A stretch of 37,396 nucleotides of DNA from Sphingomonadaceae bacterium (GCA_947454135.1 CANGJI010000021.1:1-37396); one strand, 5' to 3'; numbered from the stretch's first letter, positions 1 through 9,726 are shown. Notes: generated by a model not told the origin, from the letters alone. Numbers and translations: made by a program.

Positions 1-1441
1 CGCCGTGTTCGTTCGTGACAAGCGTGCCGCGCGCCTGCAGCGCCCGCGCGACCGGGCGCAGCAGCGCCGCTTCCTCGCCCGGGACGATGCCGAAGACCGA
101 AAGCTGATCGTGGCCCCGGTCCGTCACGCGTTCGTCCGCCGCGCCGGTGAGCACCTTTTCGAGGTAGCCGAGCCCGAACATCTGGCCGGTGCGGTAAACA
201 GCGGAGAGCAGCTTGCGTGCGAGCTGCGTCGCATCCGTCACCCCCGGTGCGTGGAGGCAATTGTCGCAGTTCCCGCAGGTTTCGGGCGGGAGCTCGCCGA
301 AATGGCGCAGGAGGACCGCGCGGCGGCAGGTGGGGGTTTCGACAAGGTTTGCGAGCGCATCAAGGCGGGCGCGTTCGCTGGGCTGGCGGTGTTCCTCAAC
401 CTCGCTGATGCGCATGCGCGCGCGGGCGAAATCATCGGCGCCCCACAGCATCAGGGCGACGGCATCATCGCCGTCGCGTCCGGCGCGGCCGGTTTCCTGA
501 TAGTAGCCCTCGATTGATTTGGGCAGTCCGGCGTGGGCGACGAAACGGACGTCGGGCTTGTCGATCCCCATGCCGAACGCGACCGTGGCGACCATGACCA
601 TGTCCTCGCTCGCGACGAAGGCGGCCTGGTTGGCGGCGCGCACCTCTGCGGGGAGACCGGCGTGGTAGGGGAGGACGCGGCGCCCGCCTTCGGCCAGCTG
701 CGCGGCGAGCTTTTCGACGCCGTTGCGCGTGGGGGCATAGACGATGCCGGGGCCTTGCTGCTGGGCGAGCAGGGCCTTCAGCTGGCGCAGCGCATTGTCA
801 CGCGGGGTGATGCGGTATCGGATGTTGGGCCGGTCGAACCCGGCGATGATCAGGCCTTCTTCCGCGATGCCGAGCTGGGCAAGGATGTCGGCGCGGGTGT
901 GGCGGTCTGCCGTGGCCGTCAGCGCAAGGCGCGGGACTTCGGGGAAGGTATCGAGCAGCGGGCGCAGGAGGCGGTAGTCGGGCCGGAAATCGTGACCCCA
1001 TTCAGAAACGCAGTGCGCCTCGTCGATGGCGAACAAGGCGATCGGGGCGCGGCTCAGCAGTTCGCGGAAATGCGGCTGGCTGGCGCGCTCTGGCGCGACA
1101 TAGAGCAGATCGAGCTGGCCCTGGCGGAAGCGCTCGATCGTCTGCTCACGGTCCATGTCGACGCTGGTAAGCGCGGCGGCGGCAAGGCCATTGGCATTGG
1201 CAGCACGGAGCTGATCGTGCATCAGCGCGATCAGCGGGGAGACCACCACACAGGTACCCGGCAGCATCGCGGCGGGGAGCTGATAGGTGAGCGACTTGCC
1301 CGCACCGGTAGGCATGACCGCAAGGGTCGACCGGCCCGCCAGCACGCGGTTGACGACCTGTTCCTGCACACCGCGAAAGCTCGCGAAACCGAACACGCGG
1401 GCCAGTGCCGCAAGCGGCGCAGACGGCGCGTCTTCGCGCAT
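1..1441 (-). CDS. recQ: ATP-dependent DNA helicase RecQ (3' end outside window)
   Basis: This is a superfamily 2 3'-5' DNA helicase that acts in recombination and replication-fork repair. The reverse strand is open from about 1480 to the left edge. From the ATG at 1441, Walker A (TGAGKS) is at about residues 45-50 and the DEAH box at about 140-143, followed by HCVSEWGHDFRP, typical of RecQ. The second RecA-like lobe ends in YYQETGRAGRDG. A zinc cluster follows with one Cys in TCRRA and three in CGNCDNC, and then the start of an RQC winged helix. The HRDC region and stop codon would lie beyond position 1. A GTG at 1462 is an alternative start; neither has a convincing ribosome site. No partner gene is visible. 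Family assignment is secure; the start is not. Confidence 0.95.
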   Translation of the reverse strand, partial: MREDAPSAPLAALARVFGFASFRGVQEQVVNRVLAGRSTLAVMPTGAGKSLTYQLPAAMLPGTCVVVSPLIALMHDQLRAANANGLAAAALTSVDMDREQTIERFRQGQLDLLYVAPERASQPHFRELLSRAPIALFAIDEAHCVSEWGHDFRPDYRLLRPLLDTFPEVPRLALTATADRHTRADILAQLGIAEEGLIIAGFDRPNIRYRITPRDNALRQLKALLAQQQGPGIVYAPTRNGVEKLAAQLAEGGRRVLPYHAGLPAEVRAANQAAFVASEDMVMVATVAFGMGIDKPDVRFVAHAGLPKSIEGYYQETGRAGRDGDDAVALMLWGADDFARARMRISEVEEHRQPSERARLDALANLVETPTCRRAVLLRHFGELPPETCGNCDNCLHAPGVTDATQLARKLLSAVYRTGQMFGLGYLEKVLTGAADERVTDRGHDQLSVFGIVPGEEAALLRPVARALQARGTLVTNEHG

Positions 1442-1536
1442 TTCGGGGCTCGGCAGGTTCACATCCCCGCCATGGCAGATCGCCCGGCCTAAGGAAAAGC
1501 CCTATTGCTTCCGTGGCGGTTGATACCCGCGCAAGG

Positions 1537-2295
1537 TCAGTTGAAGACGTCTGCCGCCCGTTCGCCCTTCATGTCGATCAGTTCGCCGTAGATCGCCACG
1601 AGCACCGCATTGATCACGAGCGAGAAGAGGACGCCAAAGGCGCTCATCGTGATCGTCATCACCGGCGAATTCATCGTTGCCAGCCCCATCATCCCGCCCT
1701 GCAGCAGCAGGCCCGCCATCAGTATGGAAAGCACGAGGTAGATGGCGACCACGATGAAGAAGAGGAGCAGGAATATCTTGAGCCGCGAGCCCTTAGTCAG
1801 CGCCCGGCTGCGTCCAAAGGCGCCGAAAACGCCGGTGTTTTCAGCCATCAGCACCGGAACGCACGTGCTCCACATCGCGATCAGGATACAGCCCGGGACC
1901 AATAGCAGGAGGAAACCGATGTAGATCCCCAGGCTCCACAGGATCAGCAGTCCGAGCATGGGCAGCATCTTGGCAAAACCGCTCGACACGCAATCGCCGA
2001 GCGAGACCTGCTCGCCGCGATCAGCCTTGAGCATCCCGGCGGTGCCGCCGGCGAACACAAGGGGGCCCAACAGGAACGCGGCGAGGATGATCGCCCAGTA
2101 CCAAACCGATCCGAACACGGTAATCGGCGCTGCATTTCCCGATTCCAGCTCCGCGCTCAACTGGCTGCGAAGGCCGAAATTGAGGATGGCGAGGGCGACT
2201 TGAAACAACACCGTGAACAAGCCGACGCTTCCCAGCGTTGTGCCGATCAGGCTGCTCGCACGCGCAATCGTCTGACCGAAATTGATGGACTGCAT
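1537..2295 (-). CDS. Multi-pass integral membrane protein, function unknown
   Basis: The 252-residue protein starts MQSINFGQTIARASS. I chose this ATG rather than one 75 bases upstream because a G-rich Shine-Dalgarno (GGGGGG) lies five bases before it and the protein becomes membrane-like right afterwards. About five to six hydrophobic segments are visible, roughly at residues 21-42, 68-90, 107-143 (long, probably two passes), 172-206 and 215-240. The overall pattern, with a conserved-looking VPVLMAENTGVFGAFGRSR stretch in a loop, recalls the glycerophosphodiesterase-membrane-domain/YciC-like proteins that have no proven activity. There is no signal peptide and no catalytic motif. It stands alone between recQ and the serine hydrolase. 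No function is assigned. Confidence 0.8.
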   Translation of the reverse strand: MQSINFGQTIARASSLIGTTLGSVGLFTVLFQVALAILNFGLRSQLSAELESGNAAPITVFGSVWYWAIILAAFLLGPLVFAGGTAGMLKADRGEQVSLGDCVSSGFAKMLPMLGLLILWSLGIYIGFLLLLVPGCILIAMWSTCVPVLMAENTGVFGAFGRSRALTKGSRLKIFLLLFFIVVAIYLVLSILMAGLLLQGGMMGLATMNSPVMTITMSAFGVLFSLVINAVLVAIYGELIDMKGERAADVFN

Positions 2296-2395
2296 GACAC
2301 CCCCCGCGTGTTGTCCCTGCACGGTTTTCTGCCTGCAGCATGACAGATTCGCGTCACCGGGAAAGCGCAATCTTCGCCGATGCGAAATGGATCGC

Positions 2396-3607
2396 CTAGC
2401 GGCTCCGCAGCCGTGTCAGCACGGCTTCTTCCGCAGCGGTGAAGGCGCTTTTGCCCTTGGGCGCATCGTCCGGCACTGCCGTGGTGAAGAAGGCCACGCC
2501 GCGACCGGACTTGGGATCGAGCCAGAGGCCGGACCGCAGGGCATAGGCTTCGCCGGGGTGGCCGAGGCGGGGAATACCATCGCCGAAGGGATCGTCGTGG
2601 CAGCCCTCGGTGCGATTGCCGATCAGCTGAAGGCCGAGGCCGTAGGCGCAGAAGAAGCCATCAGGTTCACCGTTTTCACCAACGCCATTGTGGCCGTTGA
2701 AACGCCACTCGGGCATCGTCAGCGCGGCGTAGCTTGCGGGCGAGAGGAACCCGCGCCCGCCGCGCGCGAGCATCTTGCCGATGCGGGCAAGGTCGTTCAT
2801 CGAGATGCGCAGGCCGCCCTGGGGCGAAAACAGCGCGCCGTTCCAGCCGGGCGTATAGGCATCGAGATCGCAGGGCTGGCCATCCTTCACCACGACCGGA
2901 CAGGCAGGCAGGACGCCGCGCAGATCATCGCGCGCGGTCGTGCCGTCGGCGCGGTAGAGCACGACTGCGCGGGCCGCCGCCGCGGCATCGCAGCCGGACC
3001 AGTTGTAGCAGGCGGAAAGCCCGAGCGGCTTCAGGACAAGGTGCTGCATCAGGCGGTCGAAGCGCTGCCCGGTGGCGGCTTCCATGACCGAGGCAACGAC
3101 CGGAAAATTGAGATTGGTGTAGTGGAACCAATCATCGGCCCCATAGCCGCTGGGTCCGTGCGCGGGATCCCATGCGCGGGGATCGGCAAGGCGCTGGCGC
3201 AGGGTTTCGCCGAGCGGGATGATGTAGTCAGCGCCGTCGGTCAGGCCCGAGCGATGCGAGAGGAGCAGGCGCAAGGTGATCGGGCGATCCGGGAACTGCG
3301 GGTGACGCAGCCGCCAGTGGAGATAGTCCGAGACGTCGCGATCGAGATCGAGCACGTCGGCATCGACCAGCCGGAGCACGCCGAGGGTGGTGACGAGCTT
3401 GGAAATCGAGGCGATGCGCACCGGATCATCGGCCGTTACCGGGCGGCCGGACGTCTTGTCGGCGGAACCCTCGATCAGCACCGGGCGCATGGACTGGCGA
3501 TCGAAGGTGACCGCGACCGTGGCGGAATGGGTGCCCTGCGCCTGTGCGCGAACCGCAGTGCCGGAAAGCAGCAGCAGTGCGGCCAGGAGGCAGCGCCAGG
3601 CCTTCAC
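2396..3607 (-). CDS. Exported serine hydrolase, class C beta-lactamase fold
   Basis: The protein has 403 residues. An N-terminal signal peptide (hydrophobic residues about 7-19, cleavage near AQA-QG at 23-25) sends it to the periplasm. The active-site tetrad SxxK is seen as S67-I-S-K70, and the YxN element as Y163-T-N165. A C-terminal HPGEAYALRSG stretch occupies the place of the KTG strand. These features define the beta-lactamase/penicillin-binding-protein-like hydrolase family, which includes D-aminopeptidases, esterases and peptidoglycan enzymes. The substrate cannot be read from the sequence, and a resistance role should not be assumed. Its ATG overlaps the stop of the upstream antiporter gene by four bases (ATGA), so the two are very likely cotranscribed and translationally coupled. 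Confidence 0.88.
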   Translation of the reverse strand: MKAWRCLLAALLLLSGTAVRAQAQGTHSATVAVTFDRQSMRPVLIEGSADKTSGRPVTADDPVRIASISKLVTTLGVLRLVDADVLDLDRDVSDYLHWRLRHPQFPDRPITLRLLLSHRSGLTDGADYIIPLGETLRQRLADPRAWDPAHGPSGYGADDWFHYTNLNFPVVASVMEAATGQRFDRLMQHLVLKPLGLSACYNWSGCDAAAAARAVVLYRADGTTARDDLRGVLPACPVVVKDGQPCDLDAYTPGWNGALFSPQGGLRISMNDLARIGKMLARGGRGFLSPASYAALTMPEWRFNGHNGVGENGEPDGFFCAYGLGLQLIGNRTEGCHDDPFGDGIPRLGHPGEAYALRSGLWLDPKSGRGVAFFTTAVPDDAPKGKSAFTAAEEAVLTRLRSR

Positions 3608-4809
3608 TCCCGCCCGGCCCCGAAGCCAAGCTTCGCAAGGCGGTGCCGCACGTTGGGCACCGTCAGCATCGTGCTGGCCACTGCCATGAGCAGCATCGCG
3701 GTGAAGGTTTCCGCCGTGATGATCTGCTTGTCGAGCAGGACGTTGACGAAGATGATCATGATCAGGGCCTTGGTCTGGAGCATCCAGCCGATCACGGCGG
3801 CCTCACCCTTGGCCCAGCCGAGCAGGCGGCCCGCGACCTGCACGCCCGCCAGCTTGCCGATCACTGCCGCTGCGAGGAACAGCGCGGCCGCGCCGAACAC
3901 GGCTGCGCCGCCGACGCCCCAGTTGGTGCGAAGGCCGGTCGAAAGGAAGAACACCGGCATCACGGCGAGCAGAAGGAAACTGCGGAAGCCATCGAGGCGC
4001 TCGCGGCTGTACCACCTGGCATCAAGCACCGCGCCCGCAAGGAACGCGCCGACCATGAAGTGGAGGCCGGACCAGTCCGCCGCGAAGCCGCAGGCGGAAA
4101 GCCAGATGAGGCTGACATACCAACGGTCGTTCTCCTCGATGCGCGAGACCAACTGGCGCACCGCCCATGCGGCTGCGGCGAAACCGGCGAGGAACAGGCC
4201 TTGCCGGCCGACACGTTCCCAATCGAGCAGGATCAGCGCAAGGACGCCCCAGATCAGCACGTCATCAAGGCTGGCATAGCGCAGCAGGCGCTGGCCGAGC
4301 GGCTGGCGGAATATGTCCAGCTTTTCCATCAGCAGGACGAGAATAGGCAACGCCGTGACCGCGCAGGCCATCCCGATGCCGAGCACCGCCTGCCCATAGT
4401 TGCCCTTCGGCCCGATCCAGCCCGGCTGCTGGAGCAGCACGGCGGCCGCAGCCGCGCCGAGGACCAGCGGGAAGATCAGCGCGCATCCCGCAGTGATCGC
4501 CGTCTCGCGCCAGTTGCCCAGCGCATCGCCGAGATCGAGTTCGAGGCCTGCGGCGAAAACAAACATCATCACCGCCCACCACGCGACACCGTTGAGCGCA
4601 CCGATGACCTGCGGATTGAACACGAAGGCATAGTAGCCGGGGAACACCGCGCCGAGCACGCCGGGGCCGAGAATGATGCCGCCGACGATCTGCACCACGA
4701 CGAGCGGCGCATAATGATCGGTGCGCAGCAGGCGCCACACGGCATAGGGCACCGCGAGGATGATCGTCAGCGCGATCAGGAAGATTTCCGAAGTGCTCAT
4801 CGTAGGCAT
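3604..4809 (-). CDS. Cation:proton antiporter, KefB/CPA2-type membrane domain
   Basis: The 401-residue protein is strongly hydrophobic, with about 11-13 predicted membrane segments and a CPA2-like layout (N-terminal VVVQIVGGIILGPGVLG and later AVTALPILVLLMEKLDI). Such proteins exchange Na+ or K+ for protons across the inner membrane. The soluble RCK/TrkA-N nucleotide-binding domain present in full KefB/KefC is absent, because the protein ends shortly after the last membrane helix. Gating by NAD or glutathione adducts is therefore not expected. An internal ATG at 4800 (MSTSEIF) could be the real start, as neither codon has a clear ribosome site. It is the first gene of a pair with the serine hydrolase. 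The transported ion is not determinable here. Confidence 0.87.
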   Translation of the reverse strand: MPTMSTSEIFLIALTIILAVPYAVWRLLRTDHYAPLVVVQIVGGIILGPGVLGAVFPGYYAFVFNPQVIGALNGVAWWAVMMFVFAAGLELDLGDALGNWRETAITAGCALIFPLVLGAAAAAVLLQQPGWIGPKGNYGQAVLGIGMACAVTALPILVLLMEKLDIFRQPLGQRLLRYASLDDVLIWGVLALILLDWERVGRQGLFLAGFAAAAWAVRQLVSRIEENDRWYVSLIWLSACGFAADWSGLHFMVGAFLAGAVLDARWYSRERLDGFRSFLLLAVMPVFFLSTGLRTNWGVGGAAVFGAAALFLAAAVIGKLAGVQVAGRLLGWAKGEAAVIGWMLQTKALIMIIFVNVLLDKQIITAETFTAMLLMAVASTMLTVPNVRHRLAKLGFGAGRE

Positions 4810-4871
4810 CGGCAGGAATTAGCGCCTCGGGCGCGCCAGGGCTATTGCCCATGTTTTCGCACTCCACAGCA

Positions 4872-4952
4872 TCGTCATTGCGAGCGCAGCGAAGCAATCC
4901 AGAGCGGGCGGGCATGACGCTCTGGATTGCTTCGCTACGCTCGCAATGACGA
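4872..4952. repeat. Long inverted repeat, dispersed palindromic element
   Basis: Two 35-base arms (4872-4906 and 4918-4952) are reverse complements with one mismatch, separated by 11 bases. Each arm contains GTCATTGCGAGCG and GAAGCAATCC, a core I recognise as a multi-copy palindrome in alphaproteobacterial genomes. It lies between the stop of the cobalamin-dependent metH gene (4983) and the start of the antiporter gene (4809). It could fold into a stable hairpin in the 3' region of the methionine operon transcript, serving as terminator or mRNA-end stabiliser, though no long U-tract follows. It is the main content of the 173-base gap at 4810-4982. Confidence 0.85.
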
Positions 4953-4982
4953 AAGGGGGTAGGGTGTGAATAGCCCCTTCGC

Positions 4983-7619
4983 TCAATCCAGATTGGGCCG
5001 CAGCCAGCGCTCGGTGGTCGCCAGATCGAAGCCGCGGCGGACGGCATAGTCTTCCACCTGATCGCGGCCGATGCGGGCGACGCCGAAGTATTCGCTTTCG
5101 GGGTGCGCGAAATAGAAGCCCGAGACGGCGGCGGTCGGCAGCATGGCCTGGCTTTCCGTCAGCACGATGCCAGCGTTCGCCTGCGCCTTGAGGAGATCGA
5201 ACAGGATCGGCTTGAGGCTGTGGTCCGGGCAGGCGGGATAGCCCGGCGCGGGGCGGATGCCGCGATACTGCTCGCGGATCAACGCTTCGTTGGTAAGCTG
5301 TTCGCCCGGGGCATAGGCCCAGAGCGTGGTGCGCACGTGCTGGTGCAGGCGCTCGGCATAGGCTTCGGCAAAGCGATCGGCGAGGGCCTTGAGCAGGATG
5401 TCGTTGTAGTCGTCGTGCGCCGCCTTGAAGCGTTCGAGGTGCGGTTCGATGCCGTGGATGCCGACCGCGAACCCGCCGAGCCAATCGCCCTGCGGGTCGA
5501 TGAAATCGGCAAGGCACATGTTCTTGCGGTCGCGGCTCTTGCGGATCTGCTGGCGCAGGAAGGGCAGACGGACGTGGCGTTCTTCCTCGGGGAGGTAGAG
5601 CACGACATCGTCTTCCTCGCGGTGGCAGGGCCAGAAACCGGCAACGCCCTTCGCGGTGAACCACTTCTCGGCGATGATCTGCTTCAGCATGGCCTGCGCA
5701 TCGGCAAACAGGCTGCGCGCGGATTCGCCGACCACTTCGTCATCAAGGATGGCGGGGTAGTTTCCGGCAAGTTCCCAGGCGCGGAAGAACGGGGTCCAAT
5801 CAATGCATTCGGCGAGATCGGCGAGATCCCATTCCGGGAAGACGTGGAGGCCCGGCTGCTCGGGCGGCGGGGCCTTTTCCGAGAGATCCGGCGCATAGGC
5901 ATTGGCGCGCGCATCGGCGAGGCTCAGGAGCACCGAGGCTTCCTTGCCCGCGCGCAGATCGCGCACGTGCTGATACTCGCCCGCAGTCGCCTCGACGAAG
6001 CCATCGCGCTGGGTATCGGACAGGAGCTGGCTGGCGACGCCCACCGCGCGGCTGGCATCGAGCACGTGGACGACCGGACCTTCGTAGGCCGGATCGATGC
6101 GCAGCGCGGTGTGGACCTTGCTGGTGGTCGCGCCCCCGATGAGCAGAGGAATGGTGAAGCCCGCGCGCTGCATTTCCTCGGCCACGGTCACCATCTCGTC
6201 GAGCGAGGGGGTGATGAGGCCGGACAGGCCGATCATGTCGACATCTTCGGTCTTCGCGGTTTCGAGGATCTTCGTCCACGGCACCATGACGCCGAGATCA
6301 ATCACTTCGTAGCCGTTGCACTGGAGCACGACGCCGACGATGTTCTTGCCGATGTCGTGAACGTCACCCTTCACGGTGGCCATGATGATGCGGCCCTTGG
6401 GACGGGCACCGGCCTGCTTTTCTGCCTCGATATAAGGGATGAGGTGAGCGACGGCCTTCTTCATCACGCGGGCGGACTTGACCACCTGCGGCAGGAACAT
6501 CTTGCCCGAACCGAACAGGTCGCCGACCGTGTTCATGCCCTGCATCAGCGGGCCCTCGATCACTTCGATGGGGCGACCGCCGCGTGCGGCAATCTCTGCG
6601 CGTGCTTCCTCGGTATCCTCGACAACGTACATGTCGATGCCCTTGACGAGCGCATGTTCGAGCCGGCGGACGACGTCCCAGCCGCGCCATTCCTCGGCAG
6701 CCTTTTCGGCGACCGCGTCCTTGCCCTTGAAACTCTCCGCGAGCGTGATCAGGTGTTCCGTCGCGTCAGGATGGCGCATGAGGAGCACGTCTTCGCAGGC
6801 ATCGCGCAGCACCGGGTCGATCTGGTCGTAGATATCGAGCTGGCCCGCGTTGACGATGGCCATGTCCATCCCCGCCGGGATCGCGTGGTAGAGGAACACC
6901 GAGTGCATCGCGCGGCGCACTGTCTCGTTGCCGCGGAACGAAAACGAGAGGTTGGAAAGGCCGCCCGAGATGTGGACGTGCGGGCAGCGGGCACGGATCT
7001 CGCGCGCGGCTTCGATGAAATCGAGCGCGTAACGGTCATGCTCCTCGATGCCGGTGGCGACGGCGAACACGTTGGGATCGAAGATGATGTCCTCGGGCGG
7101 GAAGCCCATGCCAGTCAGGAGATCATAGGCGCGGACGCAGATCTCGACCTTGCGCTCCTTGGTGTCTGCCTGCCCCTTCTCGTCGAAGGCCATGACGACG
7201 ACCGCCGCGCCATAGTCCATGCATAGCCGCGCGTGGTGCAGAAAGGCTTCCTCGCCTTCCTTCATCGAGATCGAATTGACGATGGGCTTGCCCGAAACGC
7301 ACTTGAGACCCGCCTCGATCACCTCCCACTTCGAGCTGTCGATCATCACCGGCACGCGGGCGATATCGGGCTCGGCGGCGATCAGCTTGAGGAAGGTGGT
7401 CATGGCGTGGACCGCATCGAGCAGGCCCTCGTCCATGTTCACGTCGATTATCTGCGCGCCGTTTTCGACCTGCTGGCGCGCGACTTCGACCGCCCGGGTG
7501 TAGTCGCCCGCGAGGATCAGCTTCTTGAACGCGGCGGAGCCGGTGACATTGGTGCGTTCGCCGACGTTGACGAAGGAGGAGCCGGTGGGGCGAGCGGCGG
7601 TGACAGTCTCGGTGGTCAT
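4983..7619 (-). CDS. metH: Methionine synthase, folate/cobalamin/activation subunit of a split MetH
   Basis: The 878-residue protein carries all MetH modules except the homocysteine domain. The pterin-binding TIM barrel opens with [13 protein letters not shown] (about residues 16-28). The cobalamin cap and Rossmann module follow, with the cobalt-ligand motif DVHDIG at 419-424. The C-terminal AdoMet-dependent reactivation domain contains RPAPGYP at about 789-795. It transfers the methyl group from methyltetrahydrofolate to cobalamin and on to homocysteine held by the separately encoded subunit just upstream (7730-8788). I chose the ATG at 7619 (MTTETV) because a GGGGGAG ribosome site lies about seven bases upstream and homology starts at once. 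The open frame upstream is repeat-derived. It is the last gene of the methionine operon. Confidence 0.96.
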   Translation of the reverse strand: MTTETVTAARPTGSSFVNVGERTNVTGSAAFKKLILAGDYTRAVEVARQQVENGAQIIDVNMDEGLLDAVHAMTTFLKLIAAEPDIARVPVMIDSSKWEVIEAGLKCVSGKPIVNSISMKEGEEAFLHHARLCMDYGAAVVVMAFDEKGQADTKERKVEICVRAYDLLTGMGFPPEDIIFDPNVFAVATGIEEHDRYALDFIEAAREIRARCPHVHISGGLSNLSFSFRGNETVRRAMHSVFLYHAIPAGMDMAIVNAGQLDIYDQIDPVLRDACEDVLLMRHPDATEHLITLAESFKGKDAVAEKAAEEWRGWDVVRRLEHALVKGIDMYVVEDTEEARAEIAARGGRPIEVIEGPLMQGMNTVGDLFGSGKMFLPQVVKSARVMKKAVAHLIPYIEAEKQAGARPKGRIIMATVKGDVHDIGKNIVGVVLQCNGYEVIDLGVMVPWTKILETAKTEDVDMIGLSGLITPSLDEMVTVAEEMQRAGFTIPLLIGGATTSKVHTALRIDPAYEGPVVHVLDASRAVGVASQLLSDTQRDGFVEATAGEYQHVRDLRAGKEASVLLSLADARANAYAPDLSEKAPPPEQPGLHVFPEWDLADLAECIDWTPFFRAWELAGNYPAILDDEVVGESARSLFADAQAMLKQIIAEKWFTAKGVAGFWPCHREEDDVVLYLPEEERHVRLPFLRQQIRKSRDRKNMCLADFIDPQGDWLGGFAVGIHGIEPHLERFKAAHDDYNDILLKALADRFAEAYAERLHQHVRTTLWAYAPGEQLTNEALIREQYRGIRPAPGYPACPDHSLKPILFDLLKAQANAGIVLTESQAMLPTAAVSGFYFAHPESEYFGVARIGRDQVEDYAVRRGFDLATTERWLRPNLD

Positions 7620-7627
7620 TTCGGACT

Positions 7628-7725
7628 CCCCCCTCCCGCTTGCGGGAGGGGTCGGGGGTGGGTTTTCTCGAAGAGGTGCGCTTGATCCGGCCCACCCCTG
7701 ACCCCTCCCGCAAGCGGGAGGGGGA
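7628..7725. repeat. Compound palindromic repeat between the two metH genes
   Basis: Two 35-base arms (7628-7662 and 7691-7725) are inverted copies differing at two positions, around a 28-base centre. Each arm is itself nearly palindromic, with a ten-base stem CCCCTCCCGC / GCGGGAGGGG around two bases, followed by a GGGGTGGG or CCCACCCC tail. This G/C-rich element is of a type dispersed in many sphingomonad and caulobacter genomes. It fills the 110-base gap between the homocysteine-methyltransferase gene and the cobalamin-dependent metH gene, which are read across it. The distal edge supplies the GGGGGAG ribosome site of the downstream gene, so the repeat may directly influence its translation. 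Confidence 0.88.
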
Positions 7726-7729
7726 CTGG

Positions 7730-8788
7730 TTATGCCATCACGAAAGGTTCGAGCCCGGCAAGCGCAGTGGCGGTCTTGTGGGCGGGCAGCGTGCGGGGCG
7801 GCAGGCCCTGCACCGAGCGGGCGATGGCGGCGATATGTTCGGGCGTGGAGCCGCAGCAGCCGCCCAGCACGTTGACCTGGCCATGTTCGGCCCATTCGTG
7901 GACGAGGCCGGCGGTGGTGGCGGGCAACTCGTCATACTGGCCGAGTTCGTTGGGAAGCCCCGCGTTCGGATAGACCATGATCAGGGTATCGGCGATCTGC
8001 GAGAGCGCGCGGACGTGGGGCCGCAGCTGTGCGGCGCCGAACGAACAGTTCAGCCCGATCGTGACAGGGCGCGCATGGCGCACCGCATACCAGAACGCCT
8101 CGACCGTGTGGCCCGAGAGGTTGCGGCCCGAAAGGTCCGTCAGCGTCATCGAGAGCATGATCGGCACTTCGCGGCCAAGCTGCTGTTCCAGCTTGCGCAC
8201 CGCCATGATCGCGGCCTTGGCGTTCAGCGTATCGAACACCGTCTCGACGAGGATGAAGTCCGCGCCGCCTTCGACAAGCGCTTCGGCCTGTTCGCGGTAG
8301 ACCTCGACGAGGAAGTCCCAGTCGATTTCGCGGAAGCCGGGGTCGTTGACATCGGGCGAGAGCGAGAGGGTCTTGTTGGTCGGGCCGATGGCGCCTGCGA
8401 CAAAGCGAGGACGGCCGTCATCCGACTGGAATTCATCCGCCACGCGGCGGGCGAGCTTCGCGCTTTCGAGGTTGATCTCGCGCACGAGGTGCTCGGCGCC
8501 GTAGTCGGCCTGGCTGATGCGGTTGGCCGAGAAGGTGTTGGTTTCGGCGATATCCGCGCCCGCCGCGAAATAGGCGCGGTGGATCGATTCCGGCACGTGG
8601 GGCGCTGTCAGCGCGAGGATATCGTTGTTGCCCTTCTGATCGCGCGCAAGGCCCAGCGTACCGGCATAGTCAGCTTCCGAAAGCTTCCAGTTCTGGATCT
8701 CGGTACCAAAGGCACCGTCAGTGATCAGGATGCGGCTCCTCGCCTGCTCGAGCAGAGCGGCGCGGGCGGCAGAAGGGGTAATCGTCAT
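7730..8788 (-). CDS. metH: Homocysteine S-methyltransferase subunit of split methionine synthase
   Basis: The 352-residue protein is the zinc-dependent homocysteine-binding TIM barrel that forms the first module of one-piece MetH. The zinc-thiolate ligands are visible as Cys248 (LNCSFG) and Cys311-Cys312 (LGGCCGST). DGAFGTE near residue 24 and [12 protein letters not shown] near 78-89 are family motifs. It activates homocysteine for methylation by the cobalamin subunit encoded next. The ATG at 8788 overlaps the metF stop (ATGA, 8785-8788), indicating translational coupling. The stop at 7730 is followed by the palindromic repeat and then the second metH half. It ends right after the barrel, so it is a genuine separate subunit and not a frameshifted fragment. 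Confidence 0.95.
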   Translation of the reverse strand: MTITPSAARAALLEQARSRILITDGAFGTEIQNWKLSEADYAGTLGLARDQKGNNDILALTAPHVPESIHRAYFAAGADIAETNTFSANRISQADYGAEHLVREINLESAKLARRVADEFQSDDGRPRFVAGAIGPTNKTLSLSPDVNDPGFREIDWDFLVEVYREQAEALVEGGADFILVETVFDTLNAKAAIMAVRKLEQQLGREVPIMLSMTLTDLSGRNLSGHTVEAFWYAVRHARPVTIGLNCSFGAAQLRPHVRALSQIADTLIMVYPNAGLPNELGQYDELPATTAGLVHEWAEHGQVNVLGGCCGSTPEHIAAIARSVQGLPPRTLPAHKTATALAGLEPFVMA

Positions 8789-9726
8789 GCAGCTTGTTCC
8801 AGCGAAGTACGTTCGGGGCGCAGGCCGAGCAGGTGGCAGATCGCATAGGACAGCTCGGCCCGGTTCAGTGTGTAGAAGTGGAAATCGCGCACGCCGCCCG
8901 CGTAGAGGCGGCGGCAGAATTCGGCGCAGACCGTGGCTGCGACCAGTTGGCGCGAGGCCGGATGGTGGTCGAGCCCCTCGAACAGGCCGTCCATCCACGC
9001 GGGGATATGCGCGCCGCAGGCCGCAGCGAACTTGCGTGTCTGCGCGACGTTGGAGACAGGCAGGATGCCCGGCAGCACCGGCGCGGTGATCCCGGCAGCG
9101 GCGAGCTTGTCGCGGAAGCGGAAGAAGGTTTCCGGTTCGAAGAAGAACTGGCTGATCGCGCGGGTGGCGCCGGCATCGAGCTTGCGCTTGAGGTTGTCGA
9201 TATCGGCCTGCGCGCTCGGCGAATCCGGGTGGCACTCGGGATAGGCGGCAACCGAGATTTCGAACGGCGCGATCTGCTTGAGGCCCGCGACGAGATCGGC
9301 CGCGCTGGCATAGCCATCGGGATGCGGCGTGAACGGCACGCCCGGCGCACCCATGTCGCCGCGCAGCGCGACGATGTGGCGCACGCCCGCTTCCCAGTAG
9401 CTTTCGGCCACCTCGCGAATCTCGGCCTTGCTTGCCTCGACGCAGGTAAGGTGCGCGGCGGCGGGGAGCCGCGCTTCCTTGATGATCCGGGCGACAGTGC
9501 CGTGCGTGCGATCACGGGTGGAACCGCCCGCGCCGTACGTCACCGAAACGAAGCTGGGGCGCAGGGGGGCGAGCGTCGTCACCACTTCCCACAGCTGCTC
9601 CATCAGCGGATCGGTGCGCGGCGGGAAGAACTCGAACGAAACCCTGATATCGCCGGGGAGCCCCGCGAAAAGCGGCGTGTCCAGCGCAGTGCGAGCTTCA
9701 CGCAGTTGATCGAATGTTGTGGTCAT
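8785..9726 (-). CDS. metF: 5,10-methylenetetrahydrofolate reductase
   Basis: MetF reduces methylene-THF to methyl-THF, the methyl donor for the MetH subunits encoded downstream. The 313-residue length matches bacterial single-domain MetF. Family motifs are clear: SFEFFPPR at about 30-37 with the catalytic Glu, FVSVTYGAGGSTRDRT (FAD-binding region), AHLTCVEAS, and IVALRGDMG around residue 120. It overlaps the regulator gene before it (9723-9726) and the homocysteine methyltransferase gene after it (8785-8788) by four bases each. All three are therefore one tightly coupled transcription unit, controlled presumably from the operators at 10726-10777. Confidence 0.96.
   Translation of the reverse strand: MTTTFDQLREARTALDTPLFAGLPGDIRVSFEFFPPRTDPLMEQLWEVVTTLAPLRPSFVSVTYGAGGSTRDRTHGTVARIIKEARLPAAAHLTCVEASKAEIREVAESYWEAGVRHIVALRGDMGAPGVPFTPHPDGYASAADLVAGLKQIAPFEISVAAYPECHPDSPSAQADIDNLKRKLDAGATRAISQFFFEPETFFRFRDKLAAAGITAPVLPGILPVSNVAQTRKFAAACGAHIPAWMDGLFEGLDHHPASRQLVAATVCAEFCRRLYAGGVRDFHFYTLNRAELSYAICHLLGLRPERTSLEQAA

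Noticed and set aside
1..1441. Absence of a complete minus-strand frame, suggesting a broken recQ
   Set aside because: The frame is continuous to the window edge with all helicase motifs. It is cut by the window and not by mutation.
2396..3607. Possible antibiotic-resistance beta-lactamase
   Set aside because: SxxK and YxN are shared by many esterases and peptidases. The third motif is not KTG and there is no ampR-type neighbour.
5103..7226. Long open frame (about 700 codons) on the plus strand opposite metH
   Set aside because: The minus strand encodes an unmistakable MetH. The plus frame is an Arg/Gly/Ala/His-rich mirror typical of high-GC antisense frames and has no motif or ribosome site.
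7628..7725. CRISPR-like repeat array
   Set aside because: There are only two copies, in inverted orientation with internal dyads, and no spacers or cas genes. It is a palindromic repeat element.
7620..7895. N-terminal extension of the cobalamin-dependent metH frame
   Set aside because: These codons run through the palindromic repeat and into the preceding gene in another frame. The ribosome site and homology both place the start at 7619.
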